From Azospirillum brasilense (GTDB lineage Bacteria; Pseudomonadota; Alphaproteobacteria; Azospirillales; Azospirillaceae): a stretch of 64,000 nucleotides of DNA. Location: assembly GCF_007827815.1 (NCBI RefSeq), contig NZ_VITH01000007.1:1-64000 (forward strand), given 5' to 3'. The position numbers and the translations under genes were made by a program. Below are positions 51,847 to 60,947 of the stretch, piece by piece (the first letter of the stretch is position 1; each line of letters starts with the position of its first letter). The notes below the pieces were generated by a model that did no database searches, was not told the origin of the DNA, and was given only the letters and a program-made list of their open reading frames with translations.

Positions 51847-54800
51847 GTGAAGAGATTCCTGATCGCAGCTCTGATAGTCGTCGGTCTGCTGGTGGCCGCG
51901 GTGCTGATCGTGCCCAGCGTCGTCGATTGGAACGCCTACAAAGCCCAGATCGCGGAGCGGGTGTCCGCCGCGACGGGGCGTGAGGTGGAGCTGAGGGGCG
52001 ACATCGGCCTGTCGCTGCTGCCGGCCCCGGCGCTGACCGTGCGCGATGCCCGTCTGGCCAACGCGCCCGGCGGGTCGGAGCAGGACATGGCCCGCCTGAA
52101 GGAGCTGGACGTCCGCGTGGCGCTCGGCCCGCTGCTCAGCGGCCACATCCAGGTGCAGAGCATCCGCCTGATCGATCCCACCTTCCTGTTCGAAACATTG
52201 CCCGACGGGCGCTTCAACTGGGACCTGTCCGGCGCCGGGCGACCGGCCGGCGCGGAGCGGAGCGGGTCCGGCGACGGGCTGGCCTCGGCGGTCAGCTTCG
52301 ACCAGGTGACGGTGCAGAACGGCACCATCCAGTACCGCGACGCCCGCACCGGCCAGTCGGAGGTGATCGACCAGGTCGACGCGCGCATCGTCGCCGGCAG
52401 CTTCACCGGGCCGTTCCAGGGGCAGGGCAGCTTTCGCGCGCGCGGCGTGCCGCTGCGCGGGGAGATGTTCGTCAGCCGGCTGATCGACGGCGCCGCCGTC
52501 CAGGTCCGGGCCGCCCTGTCGATGGCCGACACCGACGCCACGCTGCGCTTCGCCGGGATCGTGACCAACCCGCCGGGCAACGGCGGGTCGCGCGCCCAGG
52601 GCGACCTGCGCGCCGAGGGCAGCGACCTGTCCCGCGTCCTGGCCCTGGTCCGCAACGGTGCGGCGGCCGGCGAGGACCGGAAGGCGAACGCGTTGCTCGC
52701 CCAGTCCTTCGGCATCCGCACGGCGGTCGAGGCGTCGCCGACCACGGCGACCTTCACCAATCTCGAGGCGCAGCTCGGCGACACGCGCGCCACCGGCACG
52801 GCGACCCTGCGCAGCGGAACGCCGGCGCGGGCGGAACTGACCCTGGCTTTGAACCGGCTGGACCTCGACGCCTGGCTGGAGCGCGCCCGGTCGAGCGGCG
52901 GCGCGGAGACCGGCGCCCCGTCGACCGCCCGCAACACCAACGGGGGCAAGGGCGCGGCGCCCAGCGCCCCATCCGTTGGCGCCCCCTCCGCCGGCGCTGC
53001 TTCGGGTAGCGCCAGCCAGCCGGGCGGCTTCGCCCTGCCGGACGCGCTGGACGCCAAGCTCGACCTCGCGGTGGACGGCATCACCTACAACGGCGGCGTG
53101 ATGCGCCAGGGGCGGGTGGAGGCCAGCCTGACCGGCGGCACGCTGAACATCGACCGTATCAGCGCGCTGCTGCCCGGCGGGTCCGACATCGTGGCGGCGG
53201 GCGAGCTGGCGGCGGCCAACGGCCAGCCCAACCTCAACCTGCGGATGGAGGCGAACGCCGACAACCTGCGCGCCCTGCTGGAGTGGCTGCGGGTGGACGT
53301 CCGCGCCGTGCCGGCGGATCGCCTGCGCCGGGCCTCGATCGCCGCGCAGCTGCAGGGCCGGCCGGGGCGTGTGGACGTGAGCGGGCTCGACCTGCGGGTC
53401 GACGCCAGCCGGCTGACCGGCGCCGTCGCCTATGTGGACCGTGGCCGGCCCGCCTTCGGGGCGCGGCTCGACCTCGACCGGCTGAACCTCGACGCCTATC
53501 TTCCCCCGCCGGGCGGCGCCAACGCGGCCCATACCGCTCCCGCCGCGAACGGGACGGCGGCCCCGGCGCGCAACGGAAATTCATCCGGCAATTCGTCGAT
53601 GACCCCGGCCCGGCTGCTGGCCGGCGTGGACGCGAATCTGGAAGTGTCGGTCGGCCAGTTGACCGTGCGCAACACGCCGGTGCAGGGGCTTCGGCTCGAC
53701 GCCACCGCCGCGGGCGGCGCCCTGTCGATCAAAGAGGCGACGGTGCAGGACGCCGCCGGGGTGAAGCTCCGGCTGGACGGGCAGATCGCCGGGCTGGAGC
53801 CGCTGCGCGGCGCCCATCTGACGCTGAACGCCGAGGCCCCCAGCCTGGATGGGGTGGCGCGCGCCGTTCCCTGGCCGGAGGGCGCGCCCTCGCCGGAGCG
53901 GCTGGGCGCGGTGAAGGCGCAGGCCCGCCTGTCGGGCGACGCCGACCGTCTGGCGGTCGAGCTGGGCGTCGAGGCGGTCGAAGGCTCGCTGGAGGCGGGC
54001 GGCACACTGTCGAACGTCGAGAAGGACCCCAGCGCCGACCTCAAGCTGCGCGCCAAGCATCCGGAGCTGGCCCGGCTGGCCAGCCTGTTCGCCGATACTC
54101 CGCCCGCCGGTGGCGCGGGGCCAGCCTCCTTCGGCCCGATGGACCTCTACACGGAGCTGGCGGGGACGCGGAAGGCGTTCACCCTGGGCAACATCCAGGG
54201 GACGGTGGCCGGTGTCACCGTCAAGGGCAAGGCCAGCGCCGACCTCAACGGCAGCAAGCCGCGGGTCGAGGCCGACCTGCAGACCGGCGACCTGGAGCTG
54301 GACCGGCTGGCGGCGCTCCCCGCCGCGGCGGCCCGCCCGGCGAGTGCCCCGTCTCCATCGGCCGAGACGTCCTCGGGCGCGCCCGCCGCGACGGGGGATT
54401 TCAGCGGGCTGCGCCGCTTCGACGGACGCTTCGCGCTGACCGCCTCCGCCCTCGTCAAGGGCGGCACGCGGATCGAGAATCCGGCCCTGCGCGCCACCGT
54501 GACCAACGGCGTGCTGACGGTGGAGCGTTTCGACGGTGCCCTGATGGGCGGCCAGCTCGGCGCCACCGGGCGGCTCGCCGCGCCGGGCAACCAGACGCCG
54601 ACCGCCGAGGCCACCATCACCCTGTCCAAGGCCAAGCTGGCCGAGGCGGTGGGCGGCGGGCTGGGTGGCGGAGCGCTGGAGATCGCCGGGGGCGTTCTGG
54701 ACGCCGAGGCCAACCTGACGACCAGCGGCGCCGACGGCGACGCCATGCTCAAGGCGCTGGGCGGCCAGGGCCGGATCAGCGCCCGCGACGGCCTGCTGCG

Positions 54801-55278
54801 CGGCTTCGACCTGGGCGCCCTGCGCGACCGGCTGACCAAGCTGGAGCGCCCGCAGGAGTTGCTGGGCGCGGTGATGGGCGGCCTTCAGGGCGGCGAGACG
54901 CGCTTCGCCCGGCTGGACGGCAGCTTCGCCATCGACAAGGGCGTGGCCCGCACCGAGGACACGCGCCTGACCTCCGACCTGGGCGAGGCGGTGGCGGTGG
55001 GGCAGGTCAACCTGCCGGCGCAGACCATCGACATGCGCGTCCGCCTGACCGTGCAGTCCGATCAGTCGCTGCCCCCGCTGACCGTCCGCATGACCGGCGC
55101 GCTCGACAAGCCCACCCGCTCCTTCGAGATGCAGGAGGTGCAGGAGCATTTCGCCCGCCGCGCCGCCGAGGGTCTGCTGAACAAGGTGGTGCCGAAGGAC
55201 CTGCCAATTCCCGGGGGCGGCAACGCGCCGAAGCCGGACGCGCTGTTGAAGGGGCTGATCGACGGGCTGCGGCGTTGA
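51847..55278 (+). CDS. AsmA family protein
   Basis: 1143 residues. One N-terminal membrane segment (about 4-24), then the AsmA N-terminal domain: VVDWNAYKAQIAERVSAATGREVELRGDIGLSLLPAPALTVRDARLANAPGG. The long beta-rich periplasmic body is interrupted by two Ala/Gly/Ser/Asn-rich linkers (about 355-400 and 557-580). The C-terminal part has GQGRISARDGLLRGFDLGALRDRL. AsmA-like proteins are thought to bridge the envelope and move phospholipids to the outer membrane. Start GTG at 51847; other in-frame starts lie up to 54 bases upstream. Confidence 0.88.
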   Translation: MKRFLIAALIVVGLLVAAVLIVPSVVDWNAYKAQIAERVSAATGREVELRGDIGLSLLPAPALTVRDARLANAPGGSEQDMARLKELDVRVALGPLLSGHIQVQSIRLIDPTFLFETLPDGRFNWDLSGAGRPAGAERSGSGDGLASAVSFDQVTVQNGTIQYRDARTGQSEVIDQVDARIVAGSFTGPFQGQGSFRARGVPLRGEMFVSRLIDGAAVQVRAALSMADTDATLRFAGIVTNPPGNGGSRAQGDLRAEGSDLSRVLALVRNGAAAGEDRKANALLAQSFGIRTAVEASPTTATFTNLEAQLGDTRATGTATLRSGTPARAELTLALNRLDLDAWLERARSSGGAETGAPSTARNTNGGKGAAPSAPSVGAPSAGAASGSASQPGGFALPDALDAKLDLAVDGITYNGGVMRQGRVEASLTGGTLNIDRISALLPGGSDIVAAGELAAANGQPNLNLRMEANADNLRALLEWLRVDVRAVPADRLRRASIAAQLQGRPGRVDVSGLDLRVDASRLTGAVAYVDRGRPAFGARLDLDRLNLDAYLPPPGGANAAHTAPAANGTAAPARNGNSSGNSSMTPARLLAGVDANLEVSVGQLTVRNTPVQGLRLDATAAGGALSIKEATVQDAAGVKLRLDGQIAGLEPLRGAHLTLNAEAPSLDGVARAVPWPEGAPSPERLGAVKAQARLSGDADRLAVELGVEAVEGSLEAGGTLSNVEKDPSADLKLRAKHPELARLASLFADTPPAGGAGPASFGPMDLYTELAGTRKAFTLGNIQGTVAGVTVKGKASADLNGSKPRVEADLQTGDLELDRLAALPAAAARPASAPSPSAETSSGAPAATGDFSGLRRFDGRFALTASALVKGGTRIENPALRATVTNGVLTVERFDGALMGGQLGATGRLAAPGNQTPTAEATITLSKAKLAEAVGGGLGGGALEIAGGVLDAEANLTTSGADGDAMLKALGGQGRISARDGLLRGFDLGALRDRLTKLERPQELLGAVMGGLQGGETRFARLDGSFAIDKGVARTEDTRLTSDLGEAVAVGQVNLPAQTIDMRVRLTVQSDQSLPPLTVRMTGALDKPTRSFEMQEVQEHFARRAAEGLLNKVVPKDLPIPGGGNAPKPDALLKGLIDGLRR

Positions 55279-55294
55279 GAGGCGCGCGCGTGGC

Positions 55295-55363
55295 GCATCG
55301 CGTCCAAGCCCCGTGACGCATTGCGTCCAAGCCCCGTGACGCATTGCGTCCAAGCCCGTTGAA
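55295..55363. repeat. Three tandem 23-bp repeats upstream of ubiK
   Basis: Copies at 55295-55317, 55318-55340 and 55341-55363 share the core GCGTCCAAGCCC. Copies 1 and 2 differ by one base; copy 3 diverges only at its last bases. They end 53 bases before the ubiK start codon, in the probable promoter region. Confidence 0.85.
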
Positions 55364-55416
55364 GTTCCGTGGGGCGGGTCCCATAATGCGACAGACAAGA
55401 AGCGGATTTTGAGTCG

Positions 55417-55764
55417 ATGCAGGTGGACAATAAGATTCTGGACGATCTGGCCCGCGTCGCGGGCGGTGCGCTCGGCGCGCTGTCGTCCCTGCGTGAGGAA
55501 GCCGAGGCGCAGATGCGCCAGCAGTTCGAGCGCGTGCTGTCGCGCATGGACGTGGTGAGCCGCGAAGAGCACGAGGCCGTCCGCGCCATGGCCGCCAAGG
55601 CCCGTGAGGAGCAGGAGACCATGGCCGAGCGGCTCGCCGCTCTGGAGGCCACGGTCGCGGCGCTCAAGGCCGAACGCGACTCGAAGCCGGACACGGGCGC
55701 CTCCGCCCCCGCAGCGGCTCCCTCCGTCGGTCCCATCGCGGGCGGGGGCACCGGACCGGTCTGA
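55417..55764 (+). CDS. ubiK: UbiK family accessory factor
   Basis: 115 residues. BMFP/UbiK type: MQVDNKILDDLARVAGGALGALSSLREEAEAQMRQQFERVLSRMDVVSREEHEAVRAMAAKAREEQETMAERLAALEATV. The C-terminal coiled coil mediates trimer formation, and in E. coli the protein helps the Ubi complex in aerobic ubiquinone synthesis. A Pro/Ala/Gly-rich tail follows. ATG at 55417. Confidence 0.9.
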   Translation: MQVDNKILDDLARVAGGALGALSSLREEAEAQMRQQFERVLSRMDVVSREEHEAVRAMAAKAREEQETMAERLAALEATVAALKAERDSKPDTGASAPAAAPSVGPIAGGGTGPV

Positions 55765-55965
55765 TCCGGTTCCCGCCACGCCTCCGATCCTTCACGGATG
55801 CAGTGCCGAAAACCAGTTGCGCCGGCCAGACCCTTTTGGCACGGTGCCCTGGGTGGTATTCATCCGTCTGCCAGCCACAACATCTCGGGGCTTCCCCTTC
55901 TCGCGCGAAGGCGGAGCGGCCCCGGGGCGGTTCCGTCCACCGCGCCTTTACAGGAGGACGCCGAC

Positions 55966-56469
55966 ATGTCGGCTGTTGCCGTCGACACCCCCTCATCCGC
56001 GCACAATCCCCTGGACATCGTCGAGGAGATCGTCACCGCCAACGAATGGCCCTTCGAGCGGGCCGGCGAGGACGAGCTGATCGTCGAGATCGGCGGGCGC
56101 TGGTGCGATTACCGGCTCTATTTCGTCTGGCAGTCCGACGTCAGCGCGATGCAGTTCTCCTGCCAGTTCGACATGAAGGTCCCGGCGGCGCGCCGGTCCT
56201 CGGTCAATGATCTGCTGGCGGAGGTGAACGCGCGCATGTGGCTCGGCCATTTCGACGTTTGCTCCGAGGAGCACACGCCGATGTTCCGCCAGACCATGCT
56301 GCTGCGCGGTTCGCGCGGCGCGACGGTGGAGCAGCTCGAGGACCTCGTCGAGATCGCCCTGTCGGAGTGCGAGCGGTTCTACCCCGCCTTCCAGTTCGTG
56401 ATCTGGGGCGGCAAGTCGGCGTCCGAAGCGGTGTCCGCCGCCATCCTCGACACCGCGGGGGAGGCGTGA
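55966..56469 (+). CDS. YbjN domain protein
   Basis: 167 residues, YbjN/type III chaperone-like fold: NPLDIVEEIVTANEWPFERAGEDELIVEIGGRWCDYRLYFVWQSDVSAMQFSCQFDMKVP and LLAEVNARMWLGHFDVCSEEHTPMFRQTMLLRG. The function is unknown; homologues are common beside proC in alphaproteobacteria. AGGAGG lies nine bases before the ATG. proC starts 5 bases after its stop. Confidence 0.88.
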   Translation: MSAVAVDTPSSAHNPLDIVEEIVTANEWPFERAGEDELIVEIGGRWCDYRLYFVWQSDVSAMQFSCQFDMKVPAARRSSVNDLLAEVNARMWLGHFDVCSEEHTPMFRQTMLLRGSRGATVEQLEDLVEIALSECERFYPAFQFVIWGGKSASEAVSAAILDTAGEA

Positions 56470-56474
56470 CCGCC

Positions 56475-57302
56475 ATGGCGCAGGGTGGAACGACGGGCTG
56501 CACGCTGCTTCTGGCCGGCTGCGGCAAGATGGGCGGCGCGATGCTCGACGGCTGGCTGACCGCCGGCATCGCCTCCAGCGTCGCCGTGGTCGAGCCGTCG
56601 GGCCTGCCGGAGTCGCTGCGCGGCAACCCCGCCGTCGCCCTGGCGAGCGGTCCGGATGCTCTGCCCGCCGGTTTCGCACCGGATGTGGTAGTCCTTGCGG
56701 TGAAGCCGCAGGTGATGGATTCGGTTCTGCCCGCCTACCGGGCTCTGGTCCGCCCCGGCACGGTGTTCCTCTCCGTCGCCGCCGGCAAGACCATCGCCTC
56801 CTTCGAAGCGGCGCTGGGCGAGGGAGCGGCCATCGTCCGCTCCATGCCCAACACGCCCGCCGCCATCGGCCGCGGCATGACCGTCGCCGTCGGCAACCCG
56901 GTGGTGACCGAGGCGCAGAAGACGCTGTGCGATTCGCTGCTGCGCGCGGTCGGCGACGTGGCCTGGGTGGAGGACGAGTCGCTTCTCGATCCGGTGACCG
57001 CCGTCTCGGGCAGTGGTCCCGCCTATGTCTTCCTGATGGTGGAGGCCATGGCGAAGGCCGGCGAGGCCGCCGGATTGCCCGCCGAACTTGCCATGCGTCT
57101 GGCGCGGGCCACCGTTGCGGGCGCTGGCGAGCTGCTTCACCAGTCCCCGACCGCCGCCGCCGACCTGCGCAAGGCGGTGACCAGCCCCAACGGCACCACC
57201 CAGGCGGCGCTCGACGTCCTGATGGCCGGTGACGGCATGCAGCCGCTGTTCGACCGCGCCGTGGCTGCCGCCGCGAACCGTTCCCGCGAATTGGCGAAGT
57301 AA
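56475..57302 (+). CDS. proC: Pyrroline-5-carboxylate reductase
   Basis: 275 residues. Last step of proline synthesis, reducing P5C with NAD(P)H. Signatures: LLLAGCGKMGGAMLDGWL (nucleotide binding), VVLAVKPQVMDSVLP, IVRSMPNTPAAIGRGMT, and DPVTAVSGSGPAYVFLMVEAMAKAGEAAGLPAELAMRLARATVAGAGELL. Operon with the YbjN gene and the YbaK gene (6-base gap). Confidence 0.96.
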   Translation: MAQGGTTGCTLLLAGCGKMGGAMLDGWLTAGIASSVAVVEPSGLPESLRGNPAVALASGPDALPAGFAPDVVVLAVKPQVMDSVLPAYRALVRPGTVFLSVAAGKTIASFEAALGEGAAIVRSMPNTPAAIGRGMTVAVGNPVVTEAQKTLCDSLLRAVGDVAWVEDESLLDPVTAVSGSGPAYVFLMVEAMAKAGEAAGLPAELAMRLARATVAGAGELLHQSPTAAADLRKAVTSPNGTTQAALDVLMAGDGMQPLFDRAVAAAANRSRELAK

Positions 57303-57308
57303 CGCGGC

Positions 57309-57791
57309 ATGGCGGCCCTCAGCCCTTCCGCCCAACGGGTTCAAGCCTTGCTGGATGGCTTCGGCCACGGCCACAGCGTGGTCGAGCATGAGGGCAGCAC
57401 CCGGACGTCGGAGGACGCCGCGACCGCCGTCGGCTGCGCCGTGGCGCAGATTGCCAAGTCCTTGATCTTCCGCGCGAAAGACAGCGGCCGGCCGGTGCTG
57501 GTGGTGGCCAGCGGGGCCAACCGGGTGGACGAGAAGGCGGTGGGCCGGCTGATCGGCGAGAAGATCGAGCGGGCCGATCCCGACTTTGTCCGGGAGAGCA
57601 CCGGCTTCGCCATCGGCGGGGTGCCGCCCATCGGCCACGCCGTGCCGCCGCTGGTCCTGATCGACGCCGACCTGCTGGCGTTGGACGCCATCTGGGCCGC
57701 CGCCGGCACCCCCAACGCGGTCTTCCGCCTGACCCCGGCGCAGCTCGTCGCCATGACCGGCGGGCGGGTCGAAACCGTCCGCAAGGGCTGA
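57309..57791 (+). CDS. YbaK/EbsC family aminoacyl-tRNA deacylase-like protein
   Basis: 160 residues. Single YbaK/ProX-type editing domain: SEDAATAVGCAVAQIAKSLIFRAKDSGRPVLVVASGANRVDEKAV and GFAIGGVPPIGHAVPPLVLIDADLLALDAIWAAAGTPNAVFRLTPAQL. Members hydrolyse mischarged tRNAs such as Cys-tRNA(Pro). The specificity here is not certain. Follows proC directly. Confidence 0.9.
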   Translation: MAALSPSAQRVQALLDGFGHGHSVVEHEGSTRTSEDAATAVGCAVAQIAKSLIFRAKDSGRPVLVVASGANRVDEKAVGRLIGEKIERADPDFVRESTGFAIGGVPPIGHAVPPLVLIDADLLALDAIWAAAGTPNAVFRLTPAQLVAMTGGRVETVRKG

Positions 57792-57941
57792 GCGCACCCC
57801 GCGAAAACCGGTCAAGCGGTCAGGATGCCGCAGCGCGGCATGATCGCGCATCGCCCGGCCACCCCTCTTCCAAGCCTCTGGATTCTCTGGCAAGACTCTC
57901 CGCAACGAGTTCTTGAACAGAGACGCATCAGGGAGGCATCC

Positions 57942-59597
57942 GTGACCGACGCCCGGCATAACCCGTACGAGACCGACCTCGACCAGAACGCCGCCAACAC
58001 GGTGCCGCTGTCGCCGCTTTCGTTCCTGCGCCGCACCGCCGCCGTCTACCCGCAGCGCACCGCCGTGATCCACGGCCCGGTCCGCCGCACCTGGGCGGAA
58101 ACCTACGAGCGGTGCGTGCGCCTCGCCTCGGCCCTGGTCAAGCGCGGCATCGGGCTGGGCGACACGGTCGCGGTGATGGCCCCCAACACGCCGGAATCCT
58201 TCGAGGCGCATTTCGGCGTCCCGATGGCCGGCGCGGTCCTGAACGCCCTGAACATCCGCCTGGACGCCGAGGCGCTGGCCTTCATCCTGGAGCATGGCGA
58301 GGCCAAGGTCCTGCTGACCGACCGGGAGTTCTCCGGCGTCATTTCCAAGGCCGTCCACATGCTGGAGCCGAAGCGCCGCCCCATCGTCATCGACATCGAC
58401 GACCCGCAGGCCAAGGGCGGCGAACTGATCGGCGAGCAGACCTACGAGCAGTTCCTGGAGACCGGCGACCCGGCCTACGAATGGGCGATGCCGGCCGACG
58501 AGTGGCAGGCCATCGCGCTGAACTACACCAGCGGCACCACCGGCAACCCCAAGGGCGTCGTCTACCACCACCGCGGCGCCTATCTGAACGCCATGGGCAA
58601 CGTGCTGACCTGGGCGATGCCGCACCATCCCGTCTATCTGTGGACCCTGCCGATGTTCCACTGCAACGGCTGGTGCTTCCCCTGGACGGTCACCGCCATG
58701 GCCGGCACCAACGTCTGCGTGCGCACCATTACCGCCAAGGGCATCTACGACGCGCTGGCCGACCTCGGCGTCACCCACATGTGCGGCGCCCCCATCATCA
58801 TGGGGCTGATCGTCAACGCGCCGGAGGAGCAGAAGCGGGAGATCCCGCGCGGCGTCAAGATGATGACCGCCGGCGCCGCCCCACCCGCCGCGGTGATCGA
58901 GAAGATCGAGCGGATGGGCTTCGACGTGACCCACGTCTACGGCCTGACCGAGGTCTACGGCCCGGTCACCATCTGCGCCTGGCACGAGCACTGGAACGAC
59001 CTGCCGCTGGAGGAGCGCGCGGCGCTGAAGGCGCGGCAGGGCGTGAACTACGCCACGCTGGAAGGGCTGATGGTCGCCGACCCCAACACGCTCCAGCCGA
59101 CCCGCAAGGACGGCGTGACGATGGGCGAGATCTTCATGCGCGGCAACACCGTCATGAAGGGCTATCTGAAGAATCCGCGGGCCACGCAGGAGGCCTTCTC
59201 CGGCGGATGGTTCCACACCGGCGACCTCGGCGTCTGGCATCCCGACGGCTACATCGAACTGAAGGACCGCTCCAAGGACATCATCATCTCCGGTGGCGAG
59301 AACATCTCGACCATCGAGGTCGAATCGGTCCTCTACAAGCATCCGGACATCGTCGAGGCCGCCGTGGTCGCCCGTCCGGACGAGAAGTGGGGCGAGACGC
59401 CCTGCGCCTTCGTCACCGTCAAGGAGGGCAAGCAGCTGACCGAGGCGGAGGTGATCGCCTATTGCCGCGAGCATCTGGCCCACTTCAAGTGCCCGCGCAC
59501 CGTCGTCTTCACCGCCCTGCCGAAGACCTCGACCGGCAAGATCCAGAAATACGTGCTGCGCGACCAGGCCCGCGCGCTGAACGGAGCGAAGGTGTGA
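57942..59597 (+). CDS. Acyl-CoA synthetase (AMP-forming, DmdB-like)
   Basis: 551 residues of the ANL superfamily. AMP-binding signature LNYTSGTTGNPKGVVYHHRG; then [71 protein letters not shown] and the C-terminal catalytic Lys in PKTSTGKIQKYVLR. The sequence type includes 3-methylmercaptopropionyl-CoA ligases and medium-chain fatty acyl-CoA ligases; the substrate cannot be fixed. Start GTG at 57942 with GGGAGG six bases upstream. Its stop overlaps the next gene (GTGTGA). Confidence 0.9.
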   Translation: MTDARHNPYETDLDQNAANTVPLSPLSFLRRTAAVYPQRTAVIHGPVRRTWAETYERCVRLASALVKRGIGLGDTVAVMAPNTPESFEAHFGVPMAGAVLNALNIRLDAEALAFILEHGEAKVLLTDREFSGVISKAVHMLEPKRRPIVIDIDDPQAKGGELIGEQTYEQFLETGDPAYEWAMPADEWQAIALNYTSGTTGNPKGVVYHHRGAYLNAMGNVLTWAMPHHPVYLWTLPMFHCNGWCFPWTVTAMAGTNVCVRTITAKGIYDALADLGVTHMCGAPIIMGLIVNAPEEQKREIPRGVKMMTAGAAPPAAVIEKIERMGFDVTHVYGLTEVYGPVTICAWHEHWNDLPLEERAALKARQGVNYATLEGLMVADPNTLQPTRKDGVTMGEIFMRGNTVMKGYLKNPRATQEAFSGGWFHTGDLGVWHPDGYIELKDRSKDIIISGGENISTIEVESVLYKHPDIVEAAVVARPDEKWGETPCAFVTVKEGKQLTEAEVIAYCREHLAHFKCPRTVVFTALPKTSTGKIQKYVLRDQARALNGAKV

Positions 59598-60826
59598 GCG
59601 CTGTGACCGGGGGCTTCGGCCCCCTTCTGCCCGAGGAACGGGCGGACGCCGCGACCCTGGTTCGCCAGGGTTTCGGCATTCCCCGCGAGTATTTCGACCG
59701 GTCGGTGGAGTTGTTCGGGCCGGGCGTGATGCGTGGTCTGCGCGCCGGGCCGGAGGCGGGCCGCGCCGGCCAGCTCGTCGGCTGCGCCGCGGTCTGGCCG
59801 ATGGACCAATGGTTCGGCGGACGCCCGGTGCCGTCCTGCGGCGTGGCGGCGGTGGCCGTCGATCCGGCGGAGCGCGGGCGCGGCTATGGAAGCGCGCTGA
59901 TGCGCGGCCTGCTGGAGGAGGCGCGGGCCGGGGGCGCCGCGCTGTCGGCGCTCTACCCGGCGACCCTGCCGCTCTACACCCGCCTGGGATTCGGGCGGGG
60001 CGGGGTGTCCTTCGACTGGAGCGCGCCGCCGGCCGCCCTGTCCGCCGGGCCGCCGCCGGGAGATGGCTGGATCCGCCGCACCGACGCCAGCGACGCCAGC
60101 GAGCTTGCGGCGCTACGCCGCAGCCTGCTCGCCACCACCAACGGTCTGGTGGTGCGCAATGAGGGGCTGTGGAGTTTCGCCCTCTGCCCGGACGGCGTCC
60201 CATCCGATGTTTACACCTTGGGTGGCGCTGGCGGTGCGGAGGGATACGTTGCGGTGGCGCCGCCGGCCGACCGGAAGCTCAATGTTGCGGATCTCTGCCT
60301 CCTCAGCCCGCGGGCGGTGCGGCTGGTGCAGGGCTTCCTGGCCGGTTACCGGGCGCAGGTCGACCGCGTGACGTGGCGCGGCGGACCGGACGATCCGCTG
60401 GTTCTGCTGGCGCCGGAGCGTGGGGTGCGCGCCGACGCGTGCGACGAATGGTTGTTGCGCATTCTCGACCTGCCGCGCGCCCTGGAAAGCCGCGGATACC
60501 CGCCTGGGGTTGCGGGAGAGCTGATCCTGGAGGTGTCGGACGCGCTGATTCCGGAGAATTCCGGCAGCTTCCGGTTGCGGCTGTCCGAGGGGAACGCGTC
60601 CGTGCGCCCGTTGCGGAGGACGCCGAACAGAGCGGAAAAGGCGGGTGGGACGACGGACGACGCGGTGCTGTCGCTGTCCATCGGCGCCCTCGCCAGCCTC
60701 TACAGCGGGCATAAGGGGCCGCATGTTCTCCGACAGGTTGGTCTTCTGCGCGGCGGTGAAGACGCGGTGGCGCTGGCGGCGCGGTTTTTCTCGGGGCCGG
60801 CGCCCTGGATGCCGGACCGGTTCTGA
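59594..60826 (+). CDS. Eis-like GNAT acetyltransferase
   Basis: 410 residues. N-terminal GNAT domain: VAAVAVDPAERGRGYGSALMRGLLEEARAGGAALSALYPATLPLYTRLGF, then a second GNAT-like region and a C-terminal SCP2-like part (LILEVSDALIPENSGSFRLRLSEG). This three-part layout and length match the Eis family. Members acetylate amines including aminoglycosides; the natural substrate here is unknown. GTG start overlaps the upstream stop by 4 bases, so translation is probably coupled to the acyl-CoA synthetase. Confidence 0.85.
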   Translation: MSAVTGGFGPLLPEERADAATLVRQGFGIPREYFDRSVELFGPGVMRGLRAGPEAGRAGQLVGCAAVWPMDQWFGGRPVPSCGVAAVAVDPAERGRGYGSALMRGLLEEARAGGAALSALYPATLPLYTRLGFGRGGVSFDWSAPPAALSAGPPPGDGWIRRTDASDASELAALRRSLLATTNGLVVRNEGLWSFALCPDGVPSDVYTLGGAGGAEGYVAVAPPADRKLNVADLCLLSPRAVRLVQGFLAGYRAQVDRVTWRGGPDDPLVLLAPERGVRADACDEWLLRILDLPRALESRGYPPGVAGELILEVSDALIPENSGSFRLRLSEGNASVRPLRRTPNRAEKAGGTTDDAVLSLSIGALASLYSGHKGPHVLRQVGLLRGGEDAVALAARFFSGPAPWMPDRF

Positions 60827-60947
60827 AGCGGTGTTACCAGTTGCGTTTATCAAACCAGAAATTAACCCTTTCTGCTGTATCCCTTAATGACAAAGGCATG
60901 ACGACGGCCGGCGAACAAGGCCGTACGATCCGGGGGAGCCCGATTTC

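Noticed and set aside
55295..55363. CRISPR array
   Set aside because: The three 23-bp copies are directly adjacent with no spacers, so this is a plain tandem repeat.
56379..60203. 1274-codon minus-strand frame
   Set aside because: Antisense of proC, the YbaK gene, the acyl-CoA synthetase and the acetyltransferase, all well supported on the plus strand.
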